From the NCBI GenBank assembly GCA_022508985.1, contig JAFLUA010000001.1, positions 62,001-126,000 on the forward strand: a stretch of DNA of 64,000 nucleotides, given 5' to 3'. Every line of letters starts with the position of its first letter. Within the stretch, counting starts at the first letter, position 1. Positions 9,478 through 19,158 of this stretch are shown in pieces. The notes beneath the pieces are model-generated. The model had not been told where the DNA came from. It saw nothing but the letters and a program-made list of their open reading frames with translations, and did no database searches. The DNA comes from Muribaculaceae bacterium (lineage in GTDB: Bacteria; Bacteroidota; Bacteroidia; Bacteroidales; Muribaculaceae). A program made the position numbers and the translations under genes.

Positions 9478-11130
9478 ATGAAATTCGCATACAAACCCTG
9501 TAGATCTCTTTTGACGATTGTCGCGTTAGCGTCTTGCATCGTGCTCTCTGCGCAAGATGCAAAGAAGGTCGTGGTGAGCGGTAGCGTTCAGAGCGATATC
9601 CTTTTTCCACAAGAAGACCAGGCAATCGGAGCGATAGACTATAAAGAGTGGGCTCTCACCAACACCTATGCCGACGTGTCGTTGCGTAGCCGATATGTCG
9701 ATGCCGGTGCACGTTTTGAGTTCCTTCAGTTTCCGCTCCCGGGATTTGATGAAGACGGCTTCAAGGGGTGGGGCATAGGCAATATCTATGCCAAATTTCA
9801 CACCAAAAATTTTGCTCTCACTCTCGGTAATTTCTACGAGCAGTTTGGCTCCGGTTTTATTCTGCGCTCCTACGAAGAGCGTAGCCTTGGCCTCGACAAC
9901 TCTTTGCTCGGCGCTCATATTGCCGCCAAGCCCTTTAAAGGCGTTAGCGTTAAGGCACTATCTGGCTTCCAACGTCGTTATTGGAGCCTCAACAAGTCGC
10001 TAATATCCGGTGCTGATGTCGAGCTGAACTTTGAAGAATGGCTCAAAACGCTTCAAGATAATGGCACGTATCTCTCGCTTGGCGCATCTTATGTAAATAA
10101 GCACGAAGGCGATGAAGATATTATGTATGATGCGACCCACCGCTTGAATTTGCCTAAAAACGTGAATTCATTCGACCTTAGAGCGCGCCTCCAGAAAGGA
10201 GGGTTTAATATACTTGCCGAGTATGCTCGGAAAACGCAAGACCCCTCGTCGGACAACGGATATATCTATCGCAACGGATATGCGACGATGTTGTCGGCGT
10301 CATATTCACAAAAGGGCATGAGTGTCTTGTTACAGGCAAAACGTAGCGATAATATGACTAATCGCAGCCGCCGCAGCATGATAGGCCTATCGTCAAAACT
10401 AAATTTTTTGCCGCCATTTACAACCGATCATACCTACACCTTGGCTGCGCTTTATCCTTATGCAACCAATCCCGACGGCGAATGGGCATATCAAGCGGAG
10501 TTGGCATATAACTTCAAGCGCAAAACGCCTCTGGGTGGTAAATATGGCACGAATGTGAAAGTAAACTTCTCATATATTCGTTCTATAGAAAAAAATGCCA
10601 TCGATGGTGGTGTCCGCGGCAGTGACGGATACGGGTCTCCTTTCTGGAAATGGGGCGACACACGATATTATCAAGATTTCAACATTCAGTTAGAGAAAAA
10701 GATATCGAGTGCGTTCAAACTCAACTTGATGTATATGAACCAATACTATAACAAAACGGCCATAGAAGGGGAGGGCGGTGCTGTGCGCTCCAACATTTTT
10801 ATAGCCGAAGGTAAGTATACTATAAACAGGAAATTTACATTGAGAGGTGAAGCTCAGTATCTTGCCACAAAAGATGATGAAGGAGATTGGATCTTTGGAC
10901 TCCTCGAGTTGTCGATATTGCCTAACTGGATGGTTACTGTCTCCGATGAATATAATTGCGGAAAGACTAAGTTGCATTACTATTCGGCATTACTCACATT
11001 CAGCAAAGGTGCCCATCGCATTCAAGCCGGCTATGCCCGTACACGCGGAGGCTTTAATTGCTCCGGCGGCGTATGTCGTGAGGTAAAGCCCAGCAAAGGT
11101 TTTTCTATTTCGTATAACTATAATTTCTGA
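9478..11130 (+). CDS. DUF6029-family probable outer-membrane beta-barrel protein
   Basis: 550 aa. An N-terminal signal peptide ends at LSAQ. The rest is rich in alternating polar/aromatic strands (GNFYEQFGSGFILRSYEE, GGFNILAEYARKT, FSISYNYNF at the end). A terminal aromatic Phe is typical of outer-membrane barrels. It resembles the Bacteroidota family DUF6029, for which I know no defined function. Only 2 bases separate it from the Omp28-like lipoprotein gene, and 8 bases from the thioredoxin gene, so the three are almost certainly one operon. A channel or anchor for the redox proteins is an inference. Confidence 0.72.
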   Translation: MKFAYKPCRSLLTIVALASCIVLSAQDAKKVVVSGSVQSDILFPQEDQAIGAIDYKEWALTNTYADVSLRSRYVDAGARFEFLQFPLPGFDEDGFKGWGIGNIYAKFHTKNFALTLGNFYEQFGSGFILRSYEERSLGLDNSLLGAHIAAKPFKGVSVKALSGFQRRYWSLNKSLISGADVELNFEEWLKTLQDNGTYLSLGASYVNKHEGDEDIMYDATHRLNLPKNVNSFDLRARLQKGGFNILAEYARKTQDPSSDNGYIYRNGYATMLSASYSQKGMSVLLQAKRSDNMTNRSRRSMIGLSSKLNFLPPFTTDHTYTLAALYPYATNPDGEWAYQAELAYNFKRKTPLGGKYGTNVKVNFSYIRSIEKNAIDGGVRGSDGYGSPFWKWGDTRYYQDFNIQLEKKISSAFKLNLMYMNQYYNKTAIEGEGGAVRSNIFIAEGKYTINRKFTLRGEAQYLATKDDEGDWIFGLLELSILPNWMVTVSDEYNCGKTKLHYYSALLTFSKGAHRIQAGYARTRGGFNCSGGVCREVKPSKGFSISYNYNF

Positions 11131-11132
11131 AG

Positions 11133-11939
11133 ATGAAAGCGCATAATCTATTATATATCTTGCCGATAGCTGTCGTAGCTTTCATCATGCATGCGTGCGA
11201 CACCGTGGCCGAGGGCGACAGGCTCATATATGTGAAACCGGCCGAGGTTAACCGCAATGTCCTTATCGAAGATTTCACCGGCCAACGCTGTGTAAATTGT
11301 CCGGCAGCCTCGGCTGAAATTGAGAAATTGCAAGAAGAGTATGGCGATGATGTCGTTATCGCCGTAGGTATACACTCAGGTCCCTTCGGGCACCGAACAA
11401 CGATGTCGAGTGCTCGCCTGCCTCTTTGTACCGAGACCGGTGATGAGTATTACACTCATTGGGGGATAACATCGCAGCCCGGCGTGAAAATAAATCGCGG
11501 GGCTCCGGTCTACAACACCGCCGAATATGGAAGCATAGTATACAATGCCTTGCAGCAACATTCGCCGCTATCAATGGCGATCGACCTCGATTATAACTCC
11601 GAGTCGAGAACTTTGGCTGTCGATGTTGCGGCAAACACTAATAAAAATCTTAGCGGAAAGTTGCAGGTGTGGATTGTAGAAAATGGCGTTGTGGCGCAGC
11701 AGAGTATGGCCGACGGCTCGGTCAATAACGATTATGTGCACCAGCATGTGTTCCGGGCAAGCTTGACCAACGATATTTTCGGCGATGATATCACCGTTAA
11801 TGAGGGTTCGGAAAAACATGCAGCCTATAGTATTGCTCTCGACACGGAGTGGGTGGCCGAGAATACTGCCATTGTAGCTTTTATCAGCAACGATGCCGAC
11901 GGGGTGCTACAGGTTGTAAAGAAAGAATTTGAAAAATAA
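11133..11939 (+). CDS. Omp28-related lipoprotein with CVNC thioredoxin-like motif
   Basis: 268 aa. The lipobox MHAC puts the lipidated Cys at 22. Residues about 45-140 are a thioredoxin-like Omp28 domain: VLIEDFTGQRCVNCPAA with the CxxC pair Cys53/Cys56, then a conserved IHSGPFG. Omp28 was named from a P. gingivalis surface adhesin. There is no T9SS tail, so it is probably held by its lipid in the outer membrane. It is coupled to the DUF6029 gene upstream. Confidence 0.82.
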   Translation: MKAHNLLYILPIAVVAFIMHACDTVAEGDRLIYVKPAEVNRNVLIEDFTGQRCVNCPAASAEIEKLQEEYGDDVVIAVGIHSGPFGHRTTMSSARLPLCTETGDEYYTHWGITSQPGVKINRGAPVYNTAEYGSIVYNALQQHSPLSMAIDLDYNSESRTLAVDVAANTNKNLSGKLQVWIVENGVVAQQSMADGSVNNDYVHQHVFRASLTNDIFGDDITVNEGSEKHAAYSIALDTEWVAENTAIVAFISNDADGVLQVVKKEFEK

Positions 11940-11958
11940 TAATAGCAACACGATGTAT

Positions 11959-12597
11959 ATGAAAAAGTTATCTACGATTGTCTTTCTTATGTCAGTATGT
12001 GTGCTGTCGGCAGTCGCACAGTCCGACGACACTTTCTATTTTGTCGATGCCAATGGTAAAAAAGTTGCCGATGGCTCGACGATAACAGTCACCGACACCG
12101 AAGACGATGGCTTTGGCACTATGATTATGAAAACAGGCCTCTATATCAAGTCTGATAAGACAGGTTCGCTATATGCTTGTATGGCTTATAACATTCTTGA
12201 AATGCCTAACGGAGCTTTCCAAGTGTGTTTCCCCGAAAACTGCACTCAGGCTGATGAAGAGGGTAGCTATGAAACACCGGTAGGTGAAGTAAAGGTTAGC
12301 GATATCCAGGCTGAGTGGTTGGCCGATGATTATGGTATTGCTAAGGTTGAACTCCAGCCGAAAACATATCGCCACAATAACGTGACCAATGCTAACACTT
12401 TTGTCGGTAATGGCCCGAAAGTTACTGTTATTTTCGATTATTCCGACCCGGCCGGAATTAGCGGTGTTGAAGCTAACGGCAGCAAAGTGGTGGCACGTTA
12501 TTCCTTAGATGGCAGAGTGCTATCGCAGCCCGAAAATGGTATTAACATCGTGAAAACCGACGATGGCAAAGTGCGTAAAATAATGATTAAAAAGTGA
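11959..12597 (+). CDS. Small secreted protein with T9SS C-terminal sorting domain
   Basis: About 212 aa from the ATG at 11959 (MKKLSTIVFLMSVCVLSAVAQ is a clean signal peptide; ATG 11953 adds two residues, and a TTG at 11929 would overlap the previous gene). The body has a short beta-rich domain with no recognised family. The end (VVARYSLDGRVLSQPENGINIV...KIMIKK) is a T9SS type A tail nearly identical in pattern to the tails at 8935 and 14587. It lies between two Omp28-domain genes and is probably in the same operon. Confidence 0.75.
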   Translation: MKKLSTIVFLMSVCVLSAVAQSDDTFYFVDANGKKVADGSTITVTDTEDDGFGTMIMKTGLYIKSDKTGSLYACMAYNILEMPNGAFQVCFPENCTQADEEGSYETPVGEVKVSDIQAEWLADDYGIAKVELQPKTYRHNNVTNANTFVGNGPKVTVIFDYSDPAGISGVEANGSKVVARYSLDGRVLSQPENGINIVKTDDGKVRKIMIKK

Positions 12598-12604
12598 TAT
12601 AGGT

Positions 12605-14587
12605 ATGAAAAAACTTTTACTCGCTGCAGCTCTTGCTGCCTTTGGCTTTTTAGCTAATGCTCAGGTTGTCATTCCTGTGTATCAAGGTGATGGTGCACTA
12701 AAGTGTGCTAATGAAAAGATTGTACTAAACAAACAGATTTCGAAATTCAATGCACCTAAAAAAGTAGCATCTCTCGACGATGCTATGGTGTGGGGTTATT
12801 ACCTCGGTGATTTATCCGATGAAAATATCGGCGCTTCGGGTGTTCAAGCCCCGGCTACATACTATGTCGGTTATTATGTGCCCGGTAGTGGCGTGTTGAA
12901 AGGTGCCAGTATCGTTGGCATTAACTTGCCCGTTTTTACTGCCGAAAACATGACGGATGTTAGTGTTTGGATTTCGGAAGATCTCGAAACCGACGTCGTA
13001 AGCAAGGAGGTCAACGAAAAAACGCTTATCGACTTTGAGTTTAACGCAGTGGCTTTGGATGAGCCCTACAAAATACCCGCCGACGGCGTTTACGTTGGTG
13101 CTAAATTCACTATCAACGCGGTTTATTCCGAAGGTGATGCATATCCTATCCTTATGGAATCGGTCGACGAACCGGCAGAGTACTCTATGTTGCTCCGTTT
13201 CGTAGCATCAGGGCAAGACTCGGGATGGGATGATTACACCGACTATTTTAGCGCTCAATATGCTATGCAGCTGTTCTGCACCGACATGGCATTGAACGAA
13301 CGCGAAGCTTCCTTCCGCTCTGTAATGTCATCGTCAGTATTGCCAGGTGGAGAAGCTACTGTTCCCGCGGTGATTGCAAGCGATGGCTCCGAAGATATTA
13401 ATTCGATAGACTATATCGTTGAAATTAACGGTGTTAAGACTACATATCATCTCGACCTTAAAACGCCTATCGCAAAGGGCTTTAACAAGAAAGGCGAAGT
13501 AGACCTCACCTACACTGCTCCTGAAGAATATGGCGCATATACAGCCTTGTTCAGCATCGATAAAGTAAATGGCAAAGACAATGCCGCAAGTGATGAGAAA
13601 CTCTTGGTGGTTAATAAAGTGCTCACAAAGATTGTAGAGCGCTACACTGTCGTTGAAGAGTTCACTGGCACCGGCTGTGGATGGTGCCCTCGTGGCTGGT
13701 TTGGCATGGAGGCCCTCAAAGAGCAGAGAGAAAACTTTATCGGTATTGCTTTCCACCAATATAATTCAAGCGACCCGATGTATAACAGCGCTTATTTCCC
13801 GGCATATCAACTCGGTATAAGCGGTGCTCCGGGTTGTACGGTCGATCGTAAGTACCTTGGCGTTGACCCATACTACGGCAACACTTCTGGCACACCATTG
13901 GGAATAATCGACCTATTTGACTTCTGCAACGCTTTGCTCCCCGATGTCGACATTACTCTCACTGCCGACTTTAACGACGATATGTCGGAAGTTAATGTGG
14001 CGGCTGATGTTGAATATCTCACAAACGGCGACAAATACTCTATTGCCTATGTCCTCACTGCCGACAATATAACCGGTACAACAGCTATATGGAAGCAGGC
14101 CAACTACTTCGCCGACTATCCTCCGTCTAAATTTAACAACGATCCCAATCTTTCGCAATTCTGCCGTGGAGGTTCGATGGCTTCATCTTCATTGACACTT
14201 GTGTATAACGACGTAATGATAGGAAGCTCATACGGCACGTCCGGTGTGAACCGTGCACCTGCTCTTGACGGTGAAGTGAAAGCCGGTAATATTGTAAGTA
14301 ATAGTTACACTGTTGCCATGCCTACTAAAGCGGTCTTGAAAAAAGCTCTGGATTACGACAATATATATGCTATCGCTCTTGTGGTATCGAGCGACGGTGC
14401 CATCGCCAACGCTGCGCGTGTTAAAGTAGGTGGCGACCAAAATGGTGTTGAAAATGTTGTTACCGACGCTAACGCTGTCGAAGTAGCTCGCTTCAATATT
14501 GCAGGTCAGGTCATTTCGGCTCCACAGAAGGGTATTAACATTGTTAAGTACTCCAACGGTAAAACAGAAAAAGTAATAGTTCGATAA
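12605..14587 (+). CDS. Omp28-domain secreted protein with CGWC motif and T9SS sorting domain
   Basis: 660 aa. The signal peptide ends at ANAQ. Residues about 20-340 are beta-rich with CARDB/Ig-like character. Residues about 345-480 are an Omp28 thioredoxin-like domain (VVEEFTGTGCGWCPRGW, Cys358 and Cys361). The tail (VARFNIAGQVISAPQKGINIV...EKVIVR) is a T9SS sorting domain. It is the surface-exported counterpart of the 11133 lipoprotein. It starts 7 bases after the preceding gene and is followed by a strong terminator at 14607. Confidence 0.8.
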   Translation: MKKLLLAAALAAFGFLANAQVVIPVYQGDGALKCANEKIVLNKQISKFNAPKKVASLDDAMVWGYYLGDLSDENIGASGVQAPATYYVGYYVPGSGVLKGASIVGINLPVFTAENMTDVSVWISEDLETDVVSKEVNEKTLIDFEFNAVALDEPYKIPADGVYVGAKFTINAVYSEGDAYPILMESVDEPAEYSMLLRFVASGQDSGWDDYTDYFSAQYAMQLFCTDMALNEREASFRSVMSSSVLPGGEATVPAVIASDGSEDINSIDYIVEINGVKTTYHLDLKTPIAKGFNKKGEVDLTYTAPEEYGAYTALFSIDKVNGKDNAASDEKLLVVNKVLTKIVERYTVVEEFTGTGCGWCPRGWFGMEALKEQRENFIGIAFHQYNSSDPMYNSAYFPAYQLGISGAPGCTVDRKYLGVDPYYGNTSGTPLGIIDLFDFCNALLPDVDITLTADFNDDMSEVNVAADVEYLTNGDKYSIAYVLTADNITGTTAIWKQANYFADYPPSKFNNDPNLSQFCRGGSMASSSLTLVYNDVMIGSSYGTSGVNRAPALDGEVKAGNIVSNSYTVAMPTKAVLKKALDYDNIYAIALVVSSDGAIANAARVKVGGDQNGVENVVTDANAVEVARFNIAGQVISAPQKGINIVKYSNGKTEKVIVR

Positions 14588-14606
14588 TTAGTATACTATA
14601 AAATGT

Positions 14607-14645
14607 CAGCGCGCCGGATTTTCTCCGGCGCGCTGTCGTTTATTT
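14607..14645 (+). terminator. Strong intrinsic terminator after the Omp28 module
   Basis: A perfect 12-bp G+C-rich stem (CAGCGCGCCGGA / TCCGGCGCGCTG, 14607-14618 and 14624-14635) has a 5-base loop TTTTC. It is followed by a T-rich stretch (TCGTTTATTTT). It closes the operon ending at 14587. Confidence 0.9.
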
Positions 14646-14657
14646 TGGCTGAAAGTG

Positions 14658-14688
14658 TTGCATTTTGAGTATTAAATCGTTAAATTTG
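14658..14688 (+). promoter_or_regulatory. Promoter of the 1469-residue adhesin-like gene
   Basis: TTG (14658-14660), 20-base spacer, then TAAATTTG (14681-14688), a full match to the Bacteroidota -33/-7 pattern. It gives a leader of about 45 bases before the ATG at 14738. Confidence 0.65.
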
Positions 14689-14737
14689 CGGAAAATTACC
14701 ACAAAAGCATATATATATCAATTATTAACTACATATT

Positions 14738-17700
14738 ATGGTCTTATCTAAATCTAATCGCTTTATTGCATTGATCTTGGTTTTCTGCATGAGCTTTTTA
14801 GCTTCGTACGCGCAGGAAATTAAAGAGGAGAAAAATCCCTATGACGGAAAGGCCTTTAAGGAGCTTAGAATGAAAGCCGGTAAGAAGCGCTCAAAAGGAG
14901 CTTCGGTTTTCAGCGCACCTAAAAACGCTCCATCTAAAAAGGCACCACAAAAAAGTAAGTATGTAGGCGATGGCCCCTTTGAATTCGGCGTCAGCCTTGT
15001 TTATGCCTATGATATCGATATGGGAATCTACTCTCTATCCGACGTAGGCATTTTCACTGAAGTTGCGATAGGCTGGCTCTACGATGCTTCTTATGGTGGC
15101 ATTAAGAGCGACGGAAAATATTTTGTCGCCTTCAACAATGGGCCCACTTTCTATAATGTGCTTTTCGATGCCATAACGTGGAAACAGATTAAAGGTATCG
15201 ACACTGCGAGCATCACCACTTTCTCTTCGGCTCTGGCTGAAGACCCCACCGACGGCACTATTTACGGCTGTTTCTTGAGTGCTAATGGCGAAGACCTCGA
15301 ATTCGGTACTTTGGATATCAACGAGTTCAAGCGTACGTCAACCATCTGTACACTCGATATGCAATGGGAAGCCGCTTCATTCGACGAAAATGGCACTCTC
15401 TATGTTTTGCTCGGCGACGGCACCCTCAATACCGTAGATAAGACGACAGGTAAGCATACTCTTGTAGGGCAGACCGGCATCCCGATGCTATATCTTTCTA
15501 CAGGTATTATCCATCACCGCGATGGCAAGTTCTATTATATTTCGTGTACCGACGACAACAGCAAACTTTACACCATCAACCTTAAAACAGCCGAGGCTGA
15601 GGAGTTGATGGATTTCGGCGAAGATATGCAGATGCGCGGTATGTTTGTTGGCGAGCCTCTCGCCGACGACAAAGCACCCTTTGCACCGTCGTACCCCGTT
15701 TTGGAATTTGATAAGGGCGCGATCGAAGGTTATGTGTCGTTTACATCTCCCGACAAGCTTTACGATGGCTCGCAACCTTCAGGCAACCTCACTTGGCACC
15801 TCTATCGCACCGATAATGAAGTGGCGTCAGGCTCCACCGAGTGGGGGCGTGACGAACGTGTGCCTTTTGCCGTGCCTCGTGCCGGTTTCTATCGCGTTTC
15901 GGTTGCTGTCTCTAACGACGTTGGCCTAAGCCCCATGGCTACAATACGCTGCTATATAGGCAACGACTTCCCGAAAGCACCGGCTAAAGTTTCGCTCGAA
16001 CGTGAGGGTAATAAAAATATTCTCAACTGGACTGCCGTTACCGAAGGTGCTAACGGATCATATGTCGACCCCGAAGCTATTACTTACAAAGTTTATCGTT
16101 ATCCCGATAATAGCGTGATTGCCGATGGCCTCACCACAACTACCTATACCGACATCGTGGAAGAACCCGGCAACACTACAGTATATCGTTATGCTATCAC
16201 TGCTACTTTCGATGGCCGAGAGGGCGACCCCATCATCAGTGAAGATTTAATGCTCGGAGCTTTGCGTCTTCCTTTCTTCGAAGATTTTACATCGGCAAAT
16301 GCTGCTGAGAAATTTAAGGTGATAGATGCCAATGGCGACGGTCGCACATGGGAACATAGCCGCCAGAATAGCGGTATGTTTAACCCGTATTGCAACGACG
16401 GATACATGGACGACTGGCTGGTTACGCCTCCTGTATATATGGAAGCGGGCCGCCGTTATTCAATCTCCTTCGATGCTTGGGAGTCGTTCTTGCAACGCGG
16501 CAATAAAGAACGTGTGGCTGCTTATATCGGCATGTCGCCAACACCAAATGGTATGAATCACGTGATAGTAGAGCCTACTGTGGTTGCCGAGCGTGTAAAT
16601 CTCGGCGGCGACTTCGTGCCTACCGAGTCGGGCTCTTACTATTTTGGTATTCATGGCTGTAGCGACCCCAAAGAATTCTATCTATATGTGTCGAATATTA
16701 GCATTGAAGACGGTGTTTTCGACAACTCTCCCGCTCGCGGCGAAATGACTGTCCTGCCCGACTATAACTGCGAAAACAAGGCTACTATCAGCATCGTCGC
16801 TCCAACGCTCGATGTTACAGGCCACCCCCTCACCGCTCTCACTAAGATTATTGTGAAGCGCGACGGCGACACTCAAGTTTTTGAGAAATTGAATCCGCAA
16901 CCGGGTGAGTCGCTCGAATTCATCGACGAAGTGCCCGCTCCAGGCTACTATACTTATTCTCTTGTAGCCTTTATTGAATCGGGCGCCGGAAAAATACTCG
17001 AGGTGCGCAACCACATCGGCATGAACCTTCCAGGAGCTCCTACCAACGTTGCTATAAAAGAAATAGAGAATAGCGGAAAGGTAGAAATTACGTGGGAAGC
17101 TCCCGAAGGCGACAATGATGGCAACCCGATGAACCCCGACCTTCTTTCGTATTCGATATTCGACTTTGAAAACGACGAAATAGCGGCATATCTCACCGGT
17201 TATAAATACACCTATCAGGCTACAAGCAGTGCACGTCAAGAATTTGTTCTGTTCTACGTTCATGCCGAGAGTGATGCCGGCCTAAACGAATATAAATTTG
17301 GCACAACGCCCCTCACAGCGGTGGGCACGCCATACACTATCCCCTACAGCGAATCGTTCTCTAACGGCACTTTGGGCTCGCAATGGGCTCAGGGTGGTGT
17401 AGGCGACTGGTCGATTATAGCCAGCTCTAACGACCCTAACACCGACTCGCAAGATGGCGACAATGGCATGGTGTGCTGGACGCCAACGTCGTATGGCACG
17501 ACGACTACCGGCCGTTTCTTCTCCGGCAAAATTAGCCTCGTAGGTGCCGAATCGCCAGCTCTATCATTCTATTACTATGCCGATGCCGAGTCCGACGGTT
17601 CATTCGAAGTTACGGTGCGCAACCTCACCGAAGGCGGTGTGGCACAACCTGTGGCTTCCTTCAAGATTGCCGATGGCGATGGCTGGACTCCCGTTGTCGT

Positions 17701-19147
17701 TAACCTTGAAGATTATAAAGGATTTAACGTAGAAGTTGGTATCACAGCCGACCGCGGAACAGGTACTCGCGTCATGTTGTTCGATAATTTCCGCATCCTT
17801 AACATGGTCCCCGACAACCTATCGGCCGAAGCTTTCAGCGTGCCTCGTAATGTTTATGCCGGCGAACCGGTAAACGCAAATGTTCGTGTAACAAACCTCG
17901 GAAGTAATAATGCCGACGACTTTACCGTTTCGCTCTACTGCAACCGTCAGAAGGTGGCACAGTCGGAATCGCTGTCGCTCGAAGCCGGAAAGAGCGTAGA
18001 CGTTGTACTCGAATACAAGACAACGCCTTTCAGCGAGTCTCTTCTCACTTGCTATGCCGAAATAAACTATGAACGCGACTCCGACACAAGCGATAATACT
18101 ACAACGAGAGCTACCGTCGACGTTCTCGAATCGCCATACCCCGCTGTGAAGAATCTCCAACGCGTCGATGGCGACAAGCCGGCTATGAAATGGGAAACTC
18201 CCGATTTGACCGACCAGTCGGCAGAAAGAGTCACCGACGACTTCGAAGACTATGTATCGTTCGACCTCAACCCCGTTGGTAAATGGACATTTATCGATAT
18301 GGATGGCTCGCCTACATACGCTATCAGCAAAGTGAACTTCCCCAACAATGGCGCACGCATGGCGTATCTCGTATTCGACTCTTCGTGGAACGGCCTTGGC
18401 AAGGGATATGACGCTTATTCGGGAACCAAATATATGGCATCGATGGCATCGACTATCGGCTATAACGACGACTGGATGATTTCGCCCGTCCTTAGCGGCG
18501 ATGCGCAGACGGTATCGTTCTATGCTCGAAGCTATACCGACGCTTACAACCTCGAGGCTTTCCGTTTCATGATTTCTTCTACAGGTAACAACCCCGAAGA
18601 CTTCGAAGAAGTTGAACTCGTTGTTAACGTTCCGATAACCTGGACCCGTTATATGTATGCGCTGCCCGAAGGCACTAAGTACTTTGCTATACGTTGCGTT
18701 TCGCAAGACAGCTTCATATTTATGGTCGACGACGTTACATACACTCCGCAGTCGCCATTGGTAGGGCTCGAACTCAACGGCTACAACGTATATCGTGAAG
18801 GAGAACAGATCGGCACCCCTAAGGCTGAAACCTTTGTCGATGAAAATCCCCTCGCAGGCTCGGCTACTTATCACGTAACGGTGCAATACAACAAAGGCGA
18901 ATCGGTCCTCTCCGAGGCCCTATTGATTGAATATACCGGTGTCGATAACGCTATTGCAGCTAATGTCGAGCTTGAAGTATCGGGCCGCACAGTAACAGTG
19001 CGCAATGCCGATGGCAACAACGTTAATATCTACAGCGTCGATGGCGTGCTTCAATTTGCCGCAACCGGAGACTGCTCAACGACCCTCGCCCCAGGCATAT
19101 ATTTAGTCACCGTTGGTGAAAAAACAGAAAAAATTCTAATTTACTAA
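14738..19147 (+). CDS. Giant modular surface protein with three choice-of-anchor J (cleaved-adhesin-type) modules and T9SS tail
   Basis: 1469 aa. A signal peptide ends near SYAQ. Residues about 75-330 look like a beta-propeller (repeated 'DGKFYYIS', 'GTLYVLLGDGTL'). An Fn3-like domain lies near 415-500 (NILNWTAV...YKVYRYPD). Choice-of-anchor J modules start near residues 510 (LPFFEDF...DDWLVTPPV), 869 (PYSESFSNGTLG) and 1167 (DDFEDYVSF...DDWMISPV). A CARDB domain lies near 1027-1130 (VYAGEPVNANVRVTNLGS). The last about 70 residues end in EKILIY, a T9SS sorting tail. Choice-of-anchor J modules occur in gingipain/HagA adhesins of P. gingivalis. No protease domain is seen, so adhesion or glycan binding is likely. 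The next gene starts 11 bases later. Confidence 0.82.
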   Translation: MVLSKSNRFIALILVFCMSFLASYAQEIKEEKNPYDGKAFKELRMKAGKKRSKGASVFSAPKNAPSKKAPQKSKYVGDGPFEFGVSLVYAYDIDMGIYSLSDVGIFTEVAIGWLYDASYGGIKSDGKYFVAFNNGPTFYNVLFDAITWKQIKGIDTASITTFSSALAEDPTDGTIYGCFLSANGEDLEFGTLDINEFKRTSTICTLDMQWEAASFDENGTLYVLLGDGTLNTVDKTTGKHTLVGQTGIPMLYLSTGIIHHRDGKFYYISCTDDNSKLYTINLKTAEAEELMDFGEDMQMRGMFVGEPLADDKAPFAPSYPVLEFDKGAIEGYVSFTSPDKLYDGSQPSGNLTWHLYRTDNEVASGSTEWGRDERVPFAVPRAGFYRVSVAVSNDVGLSPMATIRCYIGNDFPKAPAKVSLEREGNKNILNWTAVTEGANGSYVDPEAITYKVYRYPDNSVIADGLTTTTYTDIVEEPGNTTVYRYAITATFDGREGDPIISEDLMLGALRLPFFEDFTSANAAEKFKVIDANGDGRTWEHSRQNSGMFNPYCNDGYMDDWLVTPPVYMEAGRRYSISFDAWESFLQRGNKERVAAYIGMSPTPNGMNHVIVEPTVVAERVNLGGDFVPTESGSYYFGIHGCSDPKEFYLYVSNISIEDGVFDNSPARGEMTVLPDYNCENKATISIVAPTLDVTGHPLTALTKIIVKRDGDTQVFEKLNPQPGESLEFIDEVPAPGYYTYSLVAFIESGAGKILEVRNHIGMNLPGAPTNVAIKEIENSGKVEITWEAPEGDNDGNPMNPDLLSYSIFDFENDEIAAYLTGYKYTYQATSSARQEFVLFYVHAESDAGLNEYKFGTTPLTAVGTPYTIPYSESFSNGTLGSQWAQGGVGDWSIIASSNDPNTDSQDGDNGMVCWTPTSYGTTTTGRFFSGKISLVGAESPALSFYYYADAESDGSFEVTVRNLTEGGVAQPVASFKIADGDGWTPVVVNLEDYKGFNVEVGITADRGTGTRVMLFDNFRILNMVPDNLSAEAFSVPRNVYAGEPVNANVRVTNLGSNNADDFTVSLYCNRQKVAQSESLSLEAGKSVDVVLEYKTTPFSESLLTCYAEINYERDSDTSDNTTTRATVDVLESPYPAVKNLQRVDGDKPAMKWETPDLTDQSAERVTDDFEDYVSFDLNPVGKWTFIDMDGSPTYAISKVNFPNNGARMAYLVFDSSWNGLGKGYDAYSGTKYMASMASTIGYNDDWMISPVLSGDAQTVSFYARSYTDAYNLEAFRFMISSTGNNPEDFEEVELVVNVPITWTRYMYALPEGTKYFAIRCVSQDSFIFMVDDVTYTPQSPLVGLELNGYNVYREGEQIGTPKAETFVDENPLAGSATYHVTVQYNKGESVLSEALLIEYTGVDNAIAANVELEVSGRTVTVRNADGNNVNIYSVDGVLQFAATGDCSTTLAPGIYLVTVGEKTEKILIY

Positions 19148-19158
19148 ATTTATACACT

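Noticed and set aside
17819-18886. Minus-strand open frame (355 aa) inside the 14738 gene
   Set aside because: It is antisense to an adhesin gene whose domains match known families. There is no promoter or domain in the antisense frame.
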